Positions 1 to 7,681 of a DNA stretch of 37,878 nt are shown one piece after another. Every line of letters begins with the position of its first letter. Within the stretch, counting starts at the first letter, position 1. A program made the position numbers and the translations under genes. The stretch comes from Tepidimonas sp. UBA997. Lineage in GTDB: Bacteria; Pseudomonadota; Gammaproteobacteria; Burkholderiales; Burkholderiaceae_C. The DNA is taken from NCBI GenBank assembly GCA_002291945.1, contig DBAZ01000072.1, positions 1 through 37,878 on the forward strand, in the 5' to 3' direction. The notes under the pieces were generated by a model. It saw nothing but the letters and a program-made list of their open reading frames with translations. It made no database searches and had not been told where the DNA came from.

Positions 1-620
1 TCGATCATGCAGAAGGTGTAGCTGCGTTCCTGGTTGAGGCGAACGATCGCATCGCCCAGGGTATTGAGCAGTGTGCGGTTGACCCCCGCCCCGACCTCAT
101 CGAGAAAGACGATCTTGGCTTCGGTCATCATGGTACGGCCCAGTTCCAGCAGTTTTTTCTGGCCACCCGAGAGGTTGCCCGCCAGTTCGTCGGCCACATG
201 GCCGATTTCCAGAAAGCGGATCACATCGTCGGCCTTGGCCCGAACCGCTTCCTCCTCCTGCCGCACGCGCCGGGGTTGCAACCAGGTACCCAGCAGCGAT
301 TCCCCCGTCTGGCGCGGGGGCACCATCATGAGGTTTTCGCGCACCGTGAGGGTGGAAAACTCGTGCGCGATCTGGAAGGTGCGCAACAAGCCTTTGGCAA
401 ACAGTTGGTGGGGCGGCAGTCCGGTGATGTCGTCGCCGTCGAGCAGCACCTGCCCGGCCGTGGGGGTGTAATGCCCGGCGATCACATTGAACAGCGTGGT
501 TTTACCCGCGCCGTTGGGGCCGATCAGCCCGGTGATGCGTCCGGTCTCCAGGGTAAGAGACACGTCATCGACCGCGCGTATGCCGCCGAACTGCATCCTG
601 AGGTTTTTGACTTCAATCAT
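1..620 (-). CDS. livG: Branched-chain amino acid type ABC transporter ATP-binding protein LivG (partial, 3' end off window)
   Basis: This is the ATPase subunit of a Liv-type (HAAT family) importer, acting on the cytoplasmic face of the membrane with LivF and the LivH/LivM permeases. The 206 visible residues contain Walker A (GPNGAGKTT, about residues 34-42), a Q-loop region near 83, the ABC signature LSGGQKK (150-156) and Walker B ending FLDE (172-175). The D-loop region reads EVGAGVN instead of the more usual EPxAGLN. The start is ATG at 620, giving MIEVKNL. The gene continues past base 1, so its C-terminus is missing. It lies 99 bp downstream of a substrate-binding protein gene on the same strand, with a hairpin between them, as in liv operons. 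The substrate cannot be read from the sequence. Confidence 0.93.
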   Translation of the reverse strand, partial: MIEVKNLRMQFGGIRAVDDVSLTLETGRITGLIGPNGAGKTTLFNVIAGHYTPTAGQVLLDGDDITGLPPHQLFAKGLLRTFQIAHEFSTLTVRENLMMVPPRQTGESLLGTWLQPRRVRQEEEAVRAKADDVIRFLEIGHVADELAGNLSGGQKKLLELGRTMMTEAKIVFLDEVGAGVNRTLLNTLGDAIVRLNQERSYTFCMI

Positions 621-630
621 GGCATAAAGC

Positions 631-662
631 AAACGGCCCGCGCCTGTTGGGCCGGACCGTTT
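631..662 (-). terminator. Intercistronic hairpin between substrate-binding protein gene and livG
   Basis: AAACGG (631-636) and CCG (638-640) pair with CGG (653-655) and CCGTTT (657-662), with one symmetric mismatch and a loop of about 12 bases. No long T run follows. It is better read as an attenuating or mRNA-stabilising hairpin that lets the binding protein be made in excess over the ATPase than as a full terminator. Its role is inferred from position. Confidence 0.5.
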
Positions 663-719
663 GGAGTGAGCGAAAAAAACATGGTGGACGCCGCTACACG
701 CAGGCCCACCGTCGGGTCA

Positions 720-1952
720 TTAGCGGAAACCGGTGGTTTCCAGGCGCCCTTCACGCACCACGAGGGTGCGGTAGGATCCGGCGCTCTCACCGGGCTCGAC
801 CAGCTTGACCGCCGAAGCGCCCTCGTAGTCGATGGTGCCGCCTTCGGCCAGGATTTTCAGTCCACGGGCAAGGTCACCCGCGTGGATGGTTTCACCCGGG
901 CCGTTGGCGACGGCCATGATCTGTTTGACGAACACAGCCGGGTCGGTCGATTTGGCGGCCTGCATGGCCAGCAAAATCAGGGCAGCGGCGTCGTAAGACT
1001 GGTAGGTATAAGGGCCGAGGTTGATGTTGGCGGCTTGAGCAAGCGCTTCAAAACGCTGGCCACCCGGGCTGTCCGAACCGGGTTTGACGCCGATCGAGCC
1101 GTTGAGCTTGGGGCCAATGGCTTCGGGCAGGCTGTCGCCGATCATGCCATCGGGCAGGAAGAAACGGCTGAAGGCACCGGTGTCGAGGGCGGAGCGGATG
1201 ATGCCGCGGCCACCCTGATCCACATAACCGGCCACGATCAGGATGTCGCCACCAGCAGCAGCCAGCGCGGCCACTTCGGCGGTGTAGTCGCCGCGGCCAT
1301 CGTCGTGCGGGGCTGAAATGGTGATGCGGCCACCCAGACGCTCGAAGTTGGTCTGGATGCTGCTGGCCAAGCCGCGGCCGTAGTCGTTGTTGGTGAAGGT
1401 CAGGGCCGCGCGCTGAATGCCTTGCTCCCTGAGTTTTTCCGCAATCACCTCGCCTTGACGAGCGTCCGAGGGGGCGGTGCGGAAGAACAAACCGTTGTCG
1501 GCCACGGCGGTCAGGGCGGGTGAGGTGGAGGACGGGGAGATCATGACCACGCCACGCGGCACGGCCACGTTCTGCACCACGGCGGTGGTGGCCCCAGAAC
1601 AGTCGGCACCCACGATGGCGCTCACACGCTCGGACGTGATCAGGCGCTCGGCGGCAGCGCTGGCCGCAGCGGCATCGACACAGGTGGAGTCGGCACGCAC
1701 TGGCTCCACGCGCTTGCCGCCCAGCAGCAGGCCGCTGTCAGAGACTTCGCGCATGGCCAGCTCGGCGCTGGCGGCCATGGCAGGCGTCAGGGATTCGATC
1801 GGGCCGGTAAAGCCCAGCAAAACGCCTAGGCGAATGACGTCGCCACTGGCAGGCGCGGGAGCAGGAGCTGCAGTGGGTGCCGGTGCTTCATTTTTACCGC
1901 ATCCGACCAAAACGAGGGTAGCCGCGACGGCGGCGATGAGGGTCTTTTTCAA
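720..1952 (-). CDS. Branched-chain amino acid type ABC transporter substrate-binding lipoprotein
   Basis: This is a periplasmic type I binding protein of the LivK/amide-urea family, 410 residues. I place the start at a TTG codon (1952). It is preceded by AGGA at a suitable distance and gives a short basic N-terminus, a hydrophobic core and a lipobox LVGC with Cys at residue 18, so the mature protein is probably a lipoprotein. An Ala/Pro-rich linker (about 22-37) precedes the binding fold, which begins VIRLGVLLGFTGP. The open frame extends upstream to 2117, but that extension has no signal-peptide logic. The next gene downstream is livG, so this protein likely feeds that transporter. The ligand is not predictable: members of this family bind amino acids, amides, urea or aromatic compounds. 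Confidence 0.88.
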   Translation of the reverse strand: MKKTLIAAVAATLVLVGCGKNEAPAPTAAPAPAPASGDVIRLGVLLGFTGPIESLTPAMAASAELAMREVSDSGLLLGGKRVEPVRADSTCVDAAAASAAAERLITSERVSAIVGADCSGATTAVVQNVAVPRGVVMISPSSTSPALTAVADNGLFFRTAPSDARQGEVIAEKLREQGIQRAALTFTNNDYGRGLASSIQTNFERLGGRITISAPHDDGRGDYTAEVAALAAAGGDILIVAGYVDQGGRGIIRSALDTGAFSRFFLPDGMIGDSLPEAIGPKLNGSIGVKPGSDSPGGQRFEALAQAANINLGPYTYQSYDAAALILLAMQAAKSTDPAVFVKQIMAVANGPGETIHAGDLARGLKILAEGGTIDYEGASAVKLVEPGESAGSYRTLVVREGRLETTGFR

Positions 1953-2172
1953 GGTGGATTCCTTTTGGGAAAGTGGTGATCGCTTCAATGAAGGAAAATC
2001 TTCGATAACCGAGCGTACATACGATAACTTTGACGCCCTGTAGCGCCATTCTAGGCCAAAAAACCCTATCCGTGCACAGTGTCCGTGTGCAAGCCCTTTT
2101 TTCCTGCGCTGCTGCAAGACTGGCGGCCTGCGGCTCTGCTAGAGTAGTTGTCCAATCCGTGGAGAACGACCT
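1953..2172. promoter_or_regulatory. Divergent intergenic region between the transporter operon and the receiver-TPR gene
   Basis: This 220-bp region separates two divergent genes and must hold both promoters. On the minus strand TAGAAT (complement of 2050-2055) is a fair -10 for the binding-protein gene, but no convincing -35 lies 17 bp upstream. On the plus strand TAGAGT near 2139 is a possible -10 for the receiver-TPR gene. I see no strong palindrome. Confidence 0.4.
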
Positions 2173-3888
2173 TTGGCCACCGCACTGCCTTCCGCCACCG
2201 CGCCAGCCCCGGACGCCGCACCAGCGCCCACCAAAAGCATGGCCCCGCCCGACTGGCGCAAGGCCGCCGCTTTGGTGGTGGATGGCAACCCCACTAGCCG
2301 CACGACGCTGGCCGGGCAGTTGCGCACCATGGGACTGCACTCGGTGGGCCAAGTCAGCCGGATGAGCGATGCCCGGCGCGAACTCGAACGCTCCCGTTTC
2401 GATGTGGTGGTCTGTGGCGACGAGTTCCCCAAAGAACGAGGCAGCGGCCAGGAATTGCTGGACGACTTGCGGCGCAGCGGCCTGCTGCCCTACCAGACGG
2501 TGTTCATCATGCTGACCAACGAGCCGACCTACCTCAAGGTGGCAGAGGCTGCGGAATCGGCGGTGGACGGCTACCTGGTTCGGCCCTATTCAGCGGGCAG
2601 CCTGAGCGACCGGATCGAGCAGGCCCGCGTACGCAAGACGGCCATGCTGCCGATCTACGCAGCCCTGGAGGCTGACCAGCCTGAACGAGCAGTGGCATTG
2701 GCACGGGAGCGCTTTGCCCAGAAAAGCTCACAGTGGTTGCTGGCGGCCCGGCTGGGCGCAGAAATGCTGCTGCGGCTCGAACGCTTCGAGGAAGCCGAAT
2801 CGATGTTTCAGTCGATCTTGCAGGAAGACCCGCGCCCCTGGGCCATGCTGGGTGTGGCACGCACACTGCTCGACGCCGGTTCACCCCATCGGGCGCAACA
2901 GACGCTGAACGCCTTGATCGAGTCCGAACCCGATTACCCCGATGCCTACGACGTGCTGGGGCGGGTGCAGATGGAGCTGGGCAACTTCCAGGCCGCGTTG
3001 GTCAACCTCGAAAAAGCCCTGAGCCTGACGCCGATGGCCATCGGCCGGCTGCAGCGGCTGGGCATGCTGGCCTACTTCTGCGGCAACCGCGACAAGGCGG
3101 TGGACATGCTGGAGCGCTCCACCTACCTGGGGCTGGACTCCAAGATGTTTGACAGCGAGTGTCTGGTTTTGCTGGCCCTGGCGGCGTTTGCCCATAACCA
3201 GCCCGCCCAGTTGGAAAGGCACTTGGCCGAATTGCGCAAACGGCTGCGCACCCAGGCGGACGACCAGCGGTTGCAGCGCTTTACCGACCTCATGGCGGCC
3301 CTCTCTTTCCATCAGCAAGGCCACCAGGAAAAGGCGACCCACCTGATCGGCATTGCCTGCGCCCAGAGCGCCGACCCCAGCTTCGACATGGAAGCCGCCT
3401 GCAACCTGCTGTGCGCACTGGCGCTGCTGGAGCACAAGGGGACTGGCCTGGTCGCGGATGGGGGCGTGATCGACCGCATCGGGCGCCGCTTTGCCACCAG
3501 CAAGGCGATGGGCGATTTGCTGGCCAATGCCGCCAATGCCCACGCGCCCTTTGCCGAGCGGCTGCAACGCTGCCAGGACGACATCATCCAACTGATCGAG
3601 CGTTCGGTGAAGGCAGCGGGCAATGGGGAGCCCGCCAGCGCCTTCAAGGAACTGCTGCGCACCGCCAAAACCACGCTGAACGCCCGCGCGGTGGAGTCGG
3701 CGTGGCTGGTCTTGCAGCGCTATGCGAGCGACATTCCGGATGCCACCAACTGGCAGCAGCAGGTGCTGGAGCTGCGCGCCGCCTACGGCACCGCCCGCAA
3801 CAAGCCCGCACTGGGCGACAAACGGCTGCGCCCCGCAGGCGGGGTCAACCTGGGGCCGATGGACCGGCCAGCCGCTGCAGGGGCCTGA
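2173..3888 (+). CDS. Degenerate response-regulator receiver domain fused to TPR repeats
   Basis: 571 residues. An N-terminal Ala/Pro-rich tail (1-30) is followed by a CheY-like receiver domain (about 31-152) and then a long helical region with tetratricopeptide repeats (clearest at about 186-320). The receiver is atypical. The usual DD pair is DG (residues 37-38). The phosphoacceptor region reads CGDEFP, with Asp83 one position later than expected. The conserved Lys-Pro is Arg-Pro (137-138). Phosphorylation is therefore doubtful. The start is TTG at 2173, supported by GGAGAA 6 bp upstream; an in-frame ATG at 2239 has no such site. There is no output domain for DNA binding or catalysis, so a protein-protein adaptor role is the best inference. 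It is divergent from an ABC transporter operon and convergent with plsC. Confidence 0.85.
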   Translation: MATALPSATAPAPDAAPAPTKSMAPPDWRKAAALVVDGNPTSRTTLAGQLRTMGLHSVGQVSRMSDARRELERSRFDVVVCGDEFPKERGSGQELLDDLRRSGLLPYQTVFIMLTNEPTYLKVAEAAESAVDGYLVRPYSAGSLSDRIEQARVRKTAMLPIYAALEADQPERAVALARERFAQKSSQWLLAARLGAEMLLRLERFEEAESMFQSILQEDPRPWAMLGVARTLLDAGSPHRAQQTLNALIESEPDYPDAYDVLGRVQMELGNFQAALVNLEKALSLTPMAIGRLQRLGMLAYFCGNRDKAVDMLERSTYLGLDSKMFDSECLVLLALAAFAHNQPAQLERHLAELRKRLRTQADDQRLQRFTDLMAALSFHQQGHQEKATHLIGIACAQSADPSFDMEAACNLLCALALLEHKGTGLVADGGVIDRIGRRFATSKAMGDLLANAANAHAPFAERLQRCQDDIIQLIERSVKAAGNGEPASAFKELLRTAKTTLNARAVESAWLVLQRYASDIPDATNWQQQVLELRAAYGTARNKPALGDKRLRPAGGVNLGPMDRPAAAGA

Positions 3889-3924
3889 ATCCAACCGTCG
3901 AGTTGCACAGGGAACTTGGATGCA

Positions 3925-3957
3925 CCCGTGACGCCCCCGTAATGCCCCCGTAACGCC
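3925..3957. repeat. Three tandem copies of an 11-bp unit
   Basis: CCCGTGACGCC, CCCGTAATGCC and CCCGTAACGCC follow one another without spacing (3925-3935, 3936-3946, 3947-3957) in the gap between two convergent genes. The third copy runs into the 5' arm of the adjacent hairpin. No function is evident; slipped-strand duplication is the simplest explanation. Confidence 0.75.
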
Positions 3958-3976
3958 TCTGATCGAGCCAGAGGCG
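3954..3976. terminator. Hairpin between convergent receiver-TPR and plsC genes
   Basis: CGCCTCTG (3954-3961) and CAGAGGCG (3969-3976) form a perfect 8-bp stem with a 7-base loop, one base from the plsC stop codon. There is no T tract on either strand, so it is a candidate bidirectional terminator or 3'-end-protecting hairpin. Confidence 0.55.
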
Positions 3977-3977
3977 C

Positions 3978-4754
3978 TCACGCATCCCGCTCCAGCGGGG
4001 GCAGATCGCTCAATTGCGCTACCGACAGGCGCAGCGCCGCCGCCCAAGTGTGCCGGTCGCGTCCCATCGCGGTATCCGCTTCACCCCAGTGGACGGTGGC
4101 TTGCAAGTCGGTGGCGCTGGCCACCCGCCACAGAGACGCGATCAGCGTGGTCTTGCCCACATAGATGGGGGCCGGATGACGCGGTGCCTGATCGCTCTGG
4201 GCCTGCCCCCGACCGCGCAGATAGATCACCCCGGCCGGCTGGACGGGATGGTGAGCCTGGACGGCCGCCTGGAGCAAGTTGGCATGAAAATACATCACAC
4301 CCTTGCCTTCGCTGGTGCCACCCTCGGGGAACACGGCGATCACATCGCCCGCTTGCAGATGGTCAGCCATCAGTCGAACCACGCGCAGGGCATCGCGTCG
4401 GTTTCTGCGTTCGATGAACAAGGTGCCGGCGTCGATGGCCAGCCGCCCGATCAGGGGCCAGTGCATGACGTCTGACTTGGAAACGAAACGGCAGGGCCGC
4501 GAAGCATTCATGACGAAAATGTCCAGCCACGACTGGTGATTGGCCACCACCAACAGCGGCCCGCCTGCGGGTGGCTCCCCCAGCACCTGCAAATGCACCC
4601 CGAGCATACGAATGAAACGGCCCGACCAGTCGCGGATGGCCTGCTGCCGTTGCTGCTCGTGCATCGTCGGGAACCGACGGTGTACGATGTAGAGACCCTG
4701 CAGGAAGTGCAGAGTCACCCGGAACAATCGCCACAATGCGCGCATAAACCCCAT
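3978..4754 (-). CDS. plsC: 1-acyl-sn-glycerol-3-phosphate acyltransferase (PlsC family)
   Basis: 258 residues. The enzyme transfers an acyl chain to lysophosphatidic acid, making phosphatidic acid at the inner membrane. The acyltransferase signature NHQSWLD carries the catalytic His73 and Asp78 (H-x4-D). The second motif is FPEGGTS (about 142-148), a variant of FPEGTRS. A hydrophobic, amphipathic N-terminus is compatible with membrane association. I chose ATG at 4754, 10 bp after the pyrC' stop; an ATG at 4745 is also possible, and the longer frame reaching 4811 would overlap pyrC'. It is the last gene of the yqgE-ruvX-pyrRBC' operon. Related acyltransferases with other lysophospholipid or ornithine-lipid substrates cannot be excluded. 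Confidence 0.88.
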   Translation of the reverse strand: MGFMRALWRLFRVTLHFLQGLYIVHRRFPTMHEQQRQQAIRDWSGRFIRMLGVHLQVLGEPPAGGPLLVVANHQSWLDIFVMNASRPCRFVSKSDVMHWPLIGRLAIDAGTLFIERRNRRDALRVVRLMADHLQAGDVIAVFPEGGTSEGKGVMYFHANLLQAAVQAHHPVQPAGVIYLRGRGQAQSDQAPRHPAPIYVGKTTLIASLWRVASATDLQATVHWGEADTAMGRDRHTWAAALRLSVAQLSDLPPLERDA

Positions 4755-4764
4755 AGGCCCGTCG

Positions 4765-6105
4765 TCAGTGTCGGCGGTGGTGGTGGGAGGCGTCAAAGGC
4801 CACTTGACCATTGACCAGCGTGGTTTTGACGGCTACCGGTAACTCATGGCCCTCGAATGGCGTGTGTCGCCCTTGGCTGCGCAATCGGTCGGGGCTGACC
4901 CGCCAGGGTTGGCCGGGATCGACCACGCACAAATCGGCCATGCCCCCCGCTACCACACGACCGATGCTGGCCTGCAGCGTCCCCAGATTGCGACCCAGCA
5001 CCGCTGCCGGGCCTTGCGTGATGGCCGCCACGACGCGCTCGATCGGGATGCGATCCTGTTCGGCCCACTTGAACGCCAGCCCCAGCAGCAACTCGACCGC
5101 GCTGGCACCCGGTTCGGCTTCGGCAAAAGGCAGGGTTTTGGCGTCTGCGCCGACCGGATGGTGGTCGCTCACGAGTGCATCCACCGTGCCATCGGCCAGT
5201 GCGGCACGCAGCGCCGTGCGGTCGCGTTGCTGGCGCACCGGGGGCTGCAGGCGCAAACGGGTGTCGTAGTAGCCGATGTCGGTGTCGGTCAGGTGCAGGT
5301 TGTGGACGCTCACGTCGCAAGTGACGGGAAAGCCTTCGGCCTTGGCCTGCCGCACCAGTTCGAGCCCGGCAGCGGTGCTCAGCCGACACAGGTGCAAATG
5401 CACCGTCTGCCCGGGCAAAGCCCCCGGCTTGTGTACGCCGCGCAGCAACTCGAACAGGGTATGCAGGGCAAGCACCTCGGCCGCAGCAGGCACGCCGCTC
5501 AGGCCCATGCGAGTGGCCAAGGGGCCGCTGGCCACCACACCCTGGCCGAGCCAGAAATCCTGCGGGCGCAGCCACACGCTGTAGCCAAACGTGGCTGCGT
5601 ATTGCAAGGTGCGCTGCAGCACCTGGGTGTTGAGGATGGGCACGTCGGCCTGACCAAAGCCGACACAGCCGGACTCGGTGAGCGCCACCATCTCGGTCAG
5701 CACCTCGCCCTTCAAGCCGCGCGTGAGCGCCCCCAGCGGGAATACGCGGGCCTGATGCAGCTTTTCAGCCCGGGTCTTGAGCATGCCCACCAGGCCGGGT
5801 TCGTCGAGCACCGGGTCGGTGTCGGGCGGGCAGACCAGGCTGGTCACCCCGCCAGCCACTGCTGCTGCCATCTCGCTTTCCAGCATACCGGCATGCTCCT
5901 GCCCCGGCTCGCGCAAGCGCATGCACAGATCCACCAGACCCGGCAACACCAGACAGCCGCTGGCGTCTATGGTGCGGTTGGGGTGAAAGTCGGCCGGCAG
6001 CTTGCCGATGCCTATCACACGCCCGGCGGCAATCGCGATGTCGGCGACGGTGTCGGTCTGGCTCGCAGGGTCGATGAGGCGGCCACCTTGAATGAGGATT
6101 TTCAT
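4765..6105 (-). CDS. pyrC': Dihydroorotase-like protein PyrC' (pseudo-dihydroorotase, ATCase partner)
   Basis: 446 residues with the amidohydrolase fold of dihydroorotase. The metal-binding HxH that should follow the first strand (D-x-H-x-H-x-R) is Cys61-Met62-Arg63, although LREPGQE after it is intact. The later HxST-type position is Arg241 in LCRLST. Asp314 in SDHHP remains. Loss of these zinc ligands is what defines the inactive PyrC' of Pseudomonas-type aspartate transcarbamoylase, where it forms a structural complex with PyrB. Its position directly after pyrB fits that role; an active PyrC would have to be encoded elsewhere. The start is ATG at 6105, giving MKILIQGG, without a strong ribosome binding site. 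A 102-bp gap containing a repeat-like element separates it from pyrB. Confidence 0.88.
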   Translation of the reverse strand: MKILIQGGRLIDPASQTDTVADIAIAAGRVIGIGKLPADFHPNRTIDASGCLVLPGLVDLCMRLREPGQEHAGMLESEMAAAVAGGVTSLVCPPDTDPVLDEPGLVGMLKTRAEKLHQARVFPLGALTRGLKGEVLTEMVALTESGCVGFGQADVPILNTQVLQRTLQYAATFGYSVWLRPQDFWLGQGVVASGPLATRMGLSGVPAAAEVLALHTLFELLRGVHKPGALPGQTVHLHLCRLSTAAGLELVRQAKAEGFPVTCDVSVHNLHLTDTDIGYYDTRLRLQPPVRQQRDRTALRAALADGTVDALVSDHHPVGADAKTLPFAEAEPGASAVELLLGLAFKWAEQDRIPIERVVAAITQGPAAVLGRNLGTLQASIGRVVAGGMADLCVVDPGQPWRVSPDRLRSQGRHTPFEGHELPVAVKTTLVNGQVAFDASHHHRRH

Positions 6106-6129
6106 GGCTGTTTCAACGTGAAAGACAAG

Positions 6130-6209
6130 GTTTCGCCGCCGGGCCGCCCCAAGGCGAAACGCACCCCCTCGGGGGGCAGCGACCTGCGCAGCGGCGCAGC
6201 GTGGGGGTC
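6130..6209. repeat. Intergenic palindromic repeat element between pyrB and pyrC'
   Basis: The element contains GTTTCGCC (6130-6137) and GGCGAAAC (6153-6160) around a 15-base centre, then a CCCCC-TC-GGGGG hairpin (6164-6175), then a GCAGCG/GCGCAGCG section and a terminal GTGGGGGT (6201-6208) able to pair with the ACCCCC at 6163-6168. It runs up to the pyrB stop codon. From memory it resembles a short GC-rich intergenic repeat common in Comamonadaceae genomes; I cannot confirm this without a search. There is only one copy in this window. It could modulate the pyrB/pyrC' message. Confidence 0.6.
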
Positions 6210-7164
6210 ATGCGACATTCCCGGCCACGATGCCCAGCACTGCCATGCGCACGGCGATGCCAAAGGTCACTTGGGGCAGCACCACGCTCTGCTGGCCATC
6301 GACCACGGTGGAATCGATTTCCACCCCCCGGTTGATCGGCCCCGGGTGCATGACGATGGCGTCGGGCTTGGCCCAGCGCATGCGCTCGGGCGTGACGCCA
6401 AAGCTCTTGAAATACTCTTGGCTGGACGGCAGCAAGCCCCCGCTCATGCGCTCGTTTTGCAGCCGCAGCGTGATCACCACATCGCAGTCTTTGATGCCCT
6501 CCTCCAGCGTGTGGCAGACGCGCACGCCCATGTGCGACAGGTCACTCGGCACCAGTGTGCGTGGGCCGACCACACGCAGGTCGGGACAGCCCAGGGTGGT
6601 CAGGGCGTGGATGTCGGAACGCGCCACCCGCGAGTGCAGCACATCGCCGACTATCGCCACCGACAGGCGGGTGAAGTCTTTTTTGTAGTGGCGGATGGTG
6701 TACATGTCGAGCAGGCCCTGCGTGGGGTGGGCGTGCCGTCCGTCACCGGCATTGATCACATGCACATGCGGCGCCACGTGCTGCGCAATCAGGTAAGGGG
6801 CGCCAGACTCGCTGTGCCGCACGACAAAAATGTCGGCCGCCATCGCGCTCAGGTTGGCAATGGTGTCGAGCAGGCTTTCGCCTTTGGCCGTGGAACTGCG
6901 GGCGATGTCCAGCGTATAGACGTCGGCGCTCAGGCGGGTGGCGGCAATGTCGAAGGTGGTGCGGGTGCGGGTGCTGTTTTCGAAGAACAGGTTGAACACG
7001 CTCTTGCCGCGCAGCAGCGGTACTTTTTTGACCTCGCGGTCGTTGACGCCGACAAAGTTGTCCGCCGCCTCGAGGATCTGCGTCACGATGGCCTGGGGCA
7101 GGCCTTCGGTGGAGAGCAGGTGGATCAGCTCGCCGTGTTGGTTGAGTTGGGGGTTGCGGGGCAT
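6208..7164 (-). CDS. pyrB: Aspartate carbamoyltransferase catalytic subunit
   Basis: 318 residues. It condenses carbamoyl phosphate and L-aspartate to N-carbamoyl-L-aspartate, the committed step of pyrimidine synthesis. The carbamoyl phosphate loop is FFENSTRTRTTF; the second motif region is DGRHAHPTQGLLD; the aspartate-domain loop LRLQNER is present. I chose ATG at 7164 (MPRNPQLNQ), 4 bp after the pyrR stop; the longer frame would run back into pyrR. There is no pyrI (regulatory chain) nearby. Instead a degenerate dihydroorotase gene follows, suggesting the large PyrB-PyrC' complex of the Pseudomonas type. Translation is probably coupled to pyrR. Confidence 0.96.
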   Translation of the reverse strand: MPRNPQLNQHGELIHLLSTEGLPQAIVTQILEAADNFVGVNDREVKKVPLLRGKSVFNLFFENSTRTRTTFDIAATRLSADVYTLDIARSSTAKGESLLDTIANLSAMAADIFVVRHSESGAPYLIAQHVAPHVHVINAGDGRHAHPTQGLLDMYTIRHYKKDFTRLSVAIVGDVLHSRVARSDIHALTTLGCPDLRVVGPRTLVPSDLSHMGVRVCHTLEEGIKDCDVVITLRLQNERMSGGLLPSSQEYFKSFGVTPERMRWAKPDAIVMHPGPINRGVEIDSTVVDGQQSVVLPQVTFGIAVRMAVLGIVAGNVA

Positions 7165-7168
7165 GGGT

Positions 7169-7681
7169 TCAGGCCTGCGGACGGTGTTCAAGCACAAAAG
7201 TGAAGGCTCCATCGGCCAGCCGGGCCAGCTCGAACGACTGGTTGTGTGGCAAGGGCAGCCGGGTAGCGGCAAAATCTGCCGCCACGGGCAACTCGCGTCC
7301 TCCCCGGTCCACCAGCACGGCCAGCTTGACGCTAGCCGGGCGGCCGTAGTCGAACAGCTCGTTGATGACGGCCCGCAGCGTGCGGCCGGTGTAGAGCACG
7401 TCGTCGATGATCAGCACCTGCGCCCCGTTGACTTCAAAGGGCAGGCGGGTCTGCCCGGTGCGGGCGCTCAGGCCGCGCTGGGCAAAATCGTCGCGGTGCA
7501 GGGCGGACGAAATGACGCCGATCTCGCCCGGCAAGGCCAGCTCGCGCTGCAAGCGCTCGGCCAGCCAGGTGCCGCCGCTGGTGACGCCCACCAGTTGCAG
7601 GGGTGTGCCCGCCAGCAGGCTTTGCACCCCGCGCTTGAGCTCGGCGTACAGGGCTTCGGCGTCCAGTTGCAATTGACTCAA
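7169..7681 (-). CDS. pyrR: PyrR: pyrimidine operon regulator / uracil phosphoribosyltransferase
   Basis: 170 residues, a type I phosphoribosyltransferase. The PRPP-binding motif VLIIDDVLYTGRTLRA lies at about 89-104, and DRGGRELP matches the DRGHRELP hallmark of PyrR apart from His to Gly. In Bacillus PyrR binds pyr mRNA and also has UPRTase activity. I see no PyrR-binding leader here, so an enzymatic role or another regulatory mechanism is possible. The start is TTG at 7681, overlapping the ruvX stop as TTGA (4 bp), which implies translational coupling; no ATG fits better. pyrB follows after 4 bp. Confidence 0.92.
   Translation of the reverse strand: MSQLQLDAEALYAELKRGVQSLLAGTPLQLVGVTSGGTWLAERLQRELALPGEIGVISSALHRDDFAQRGLSARTGQTRLPFEVNGAQVLIIDDVLYTGRTLRAVINELFDYGRPASVKLAVLVDRGGRELPVAADFAATRLPLPHNQSFELARLADGAFTFVLEHRPQA

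Noticed and set aside
2881..4047. A 388-codon minus-strand frame opposite the receiver-TPR gene
   Set aside because: The plus-strand protein has the TPR pattern. The antisense product is Gly/Gln-rich and would also run into plsC.
4846..7203. A 785-codon open frame on the plus strand opposite pyrB and pyrC'
   Set aside because: It spans two recognised genes and the gap between them, has a His/Gln/Ala-rich composition and no family features. It is a codon-bias shadow.
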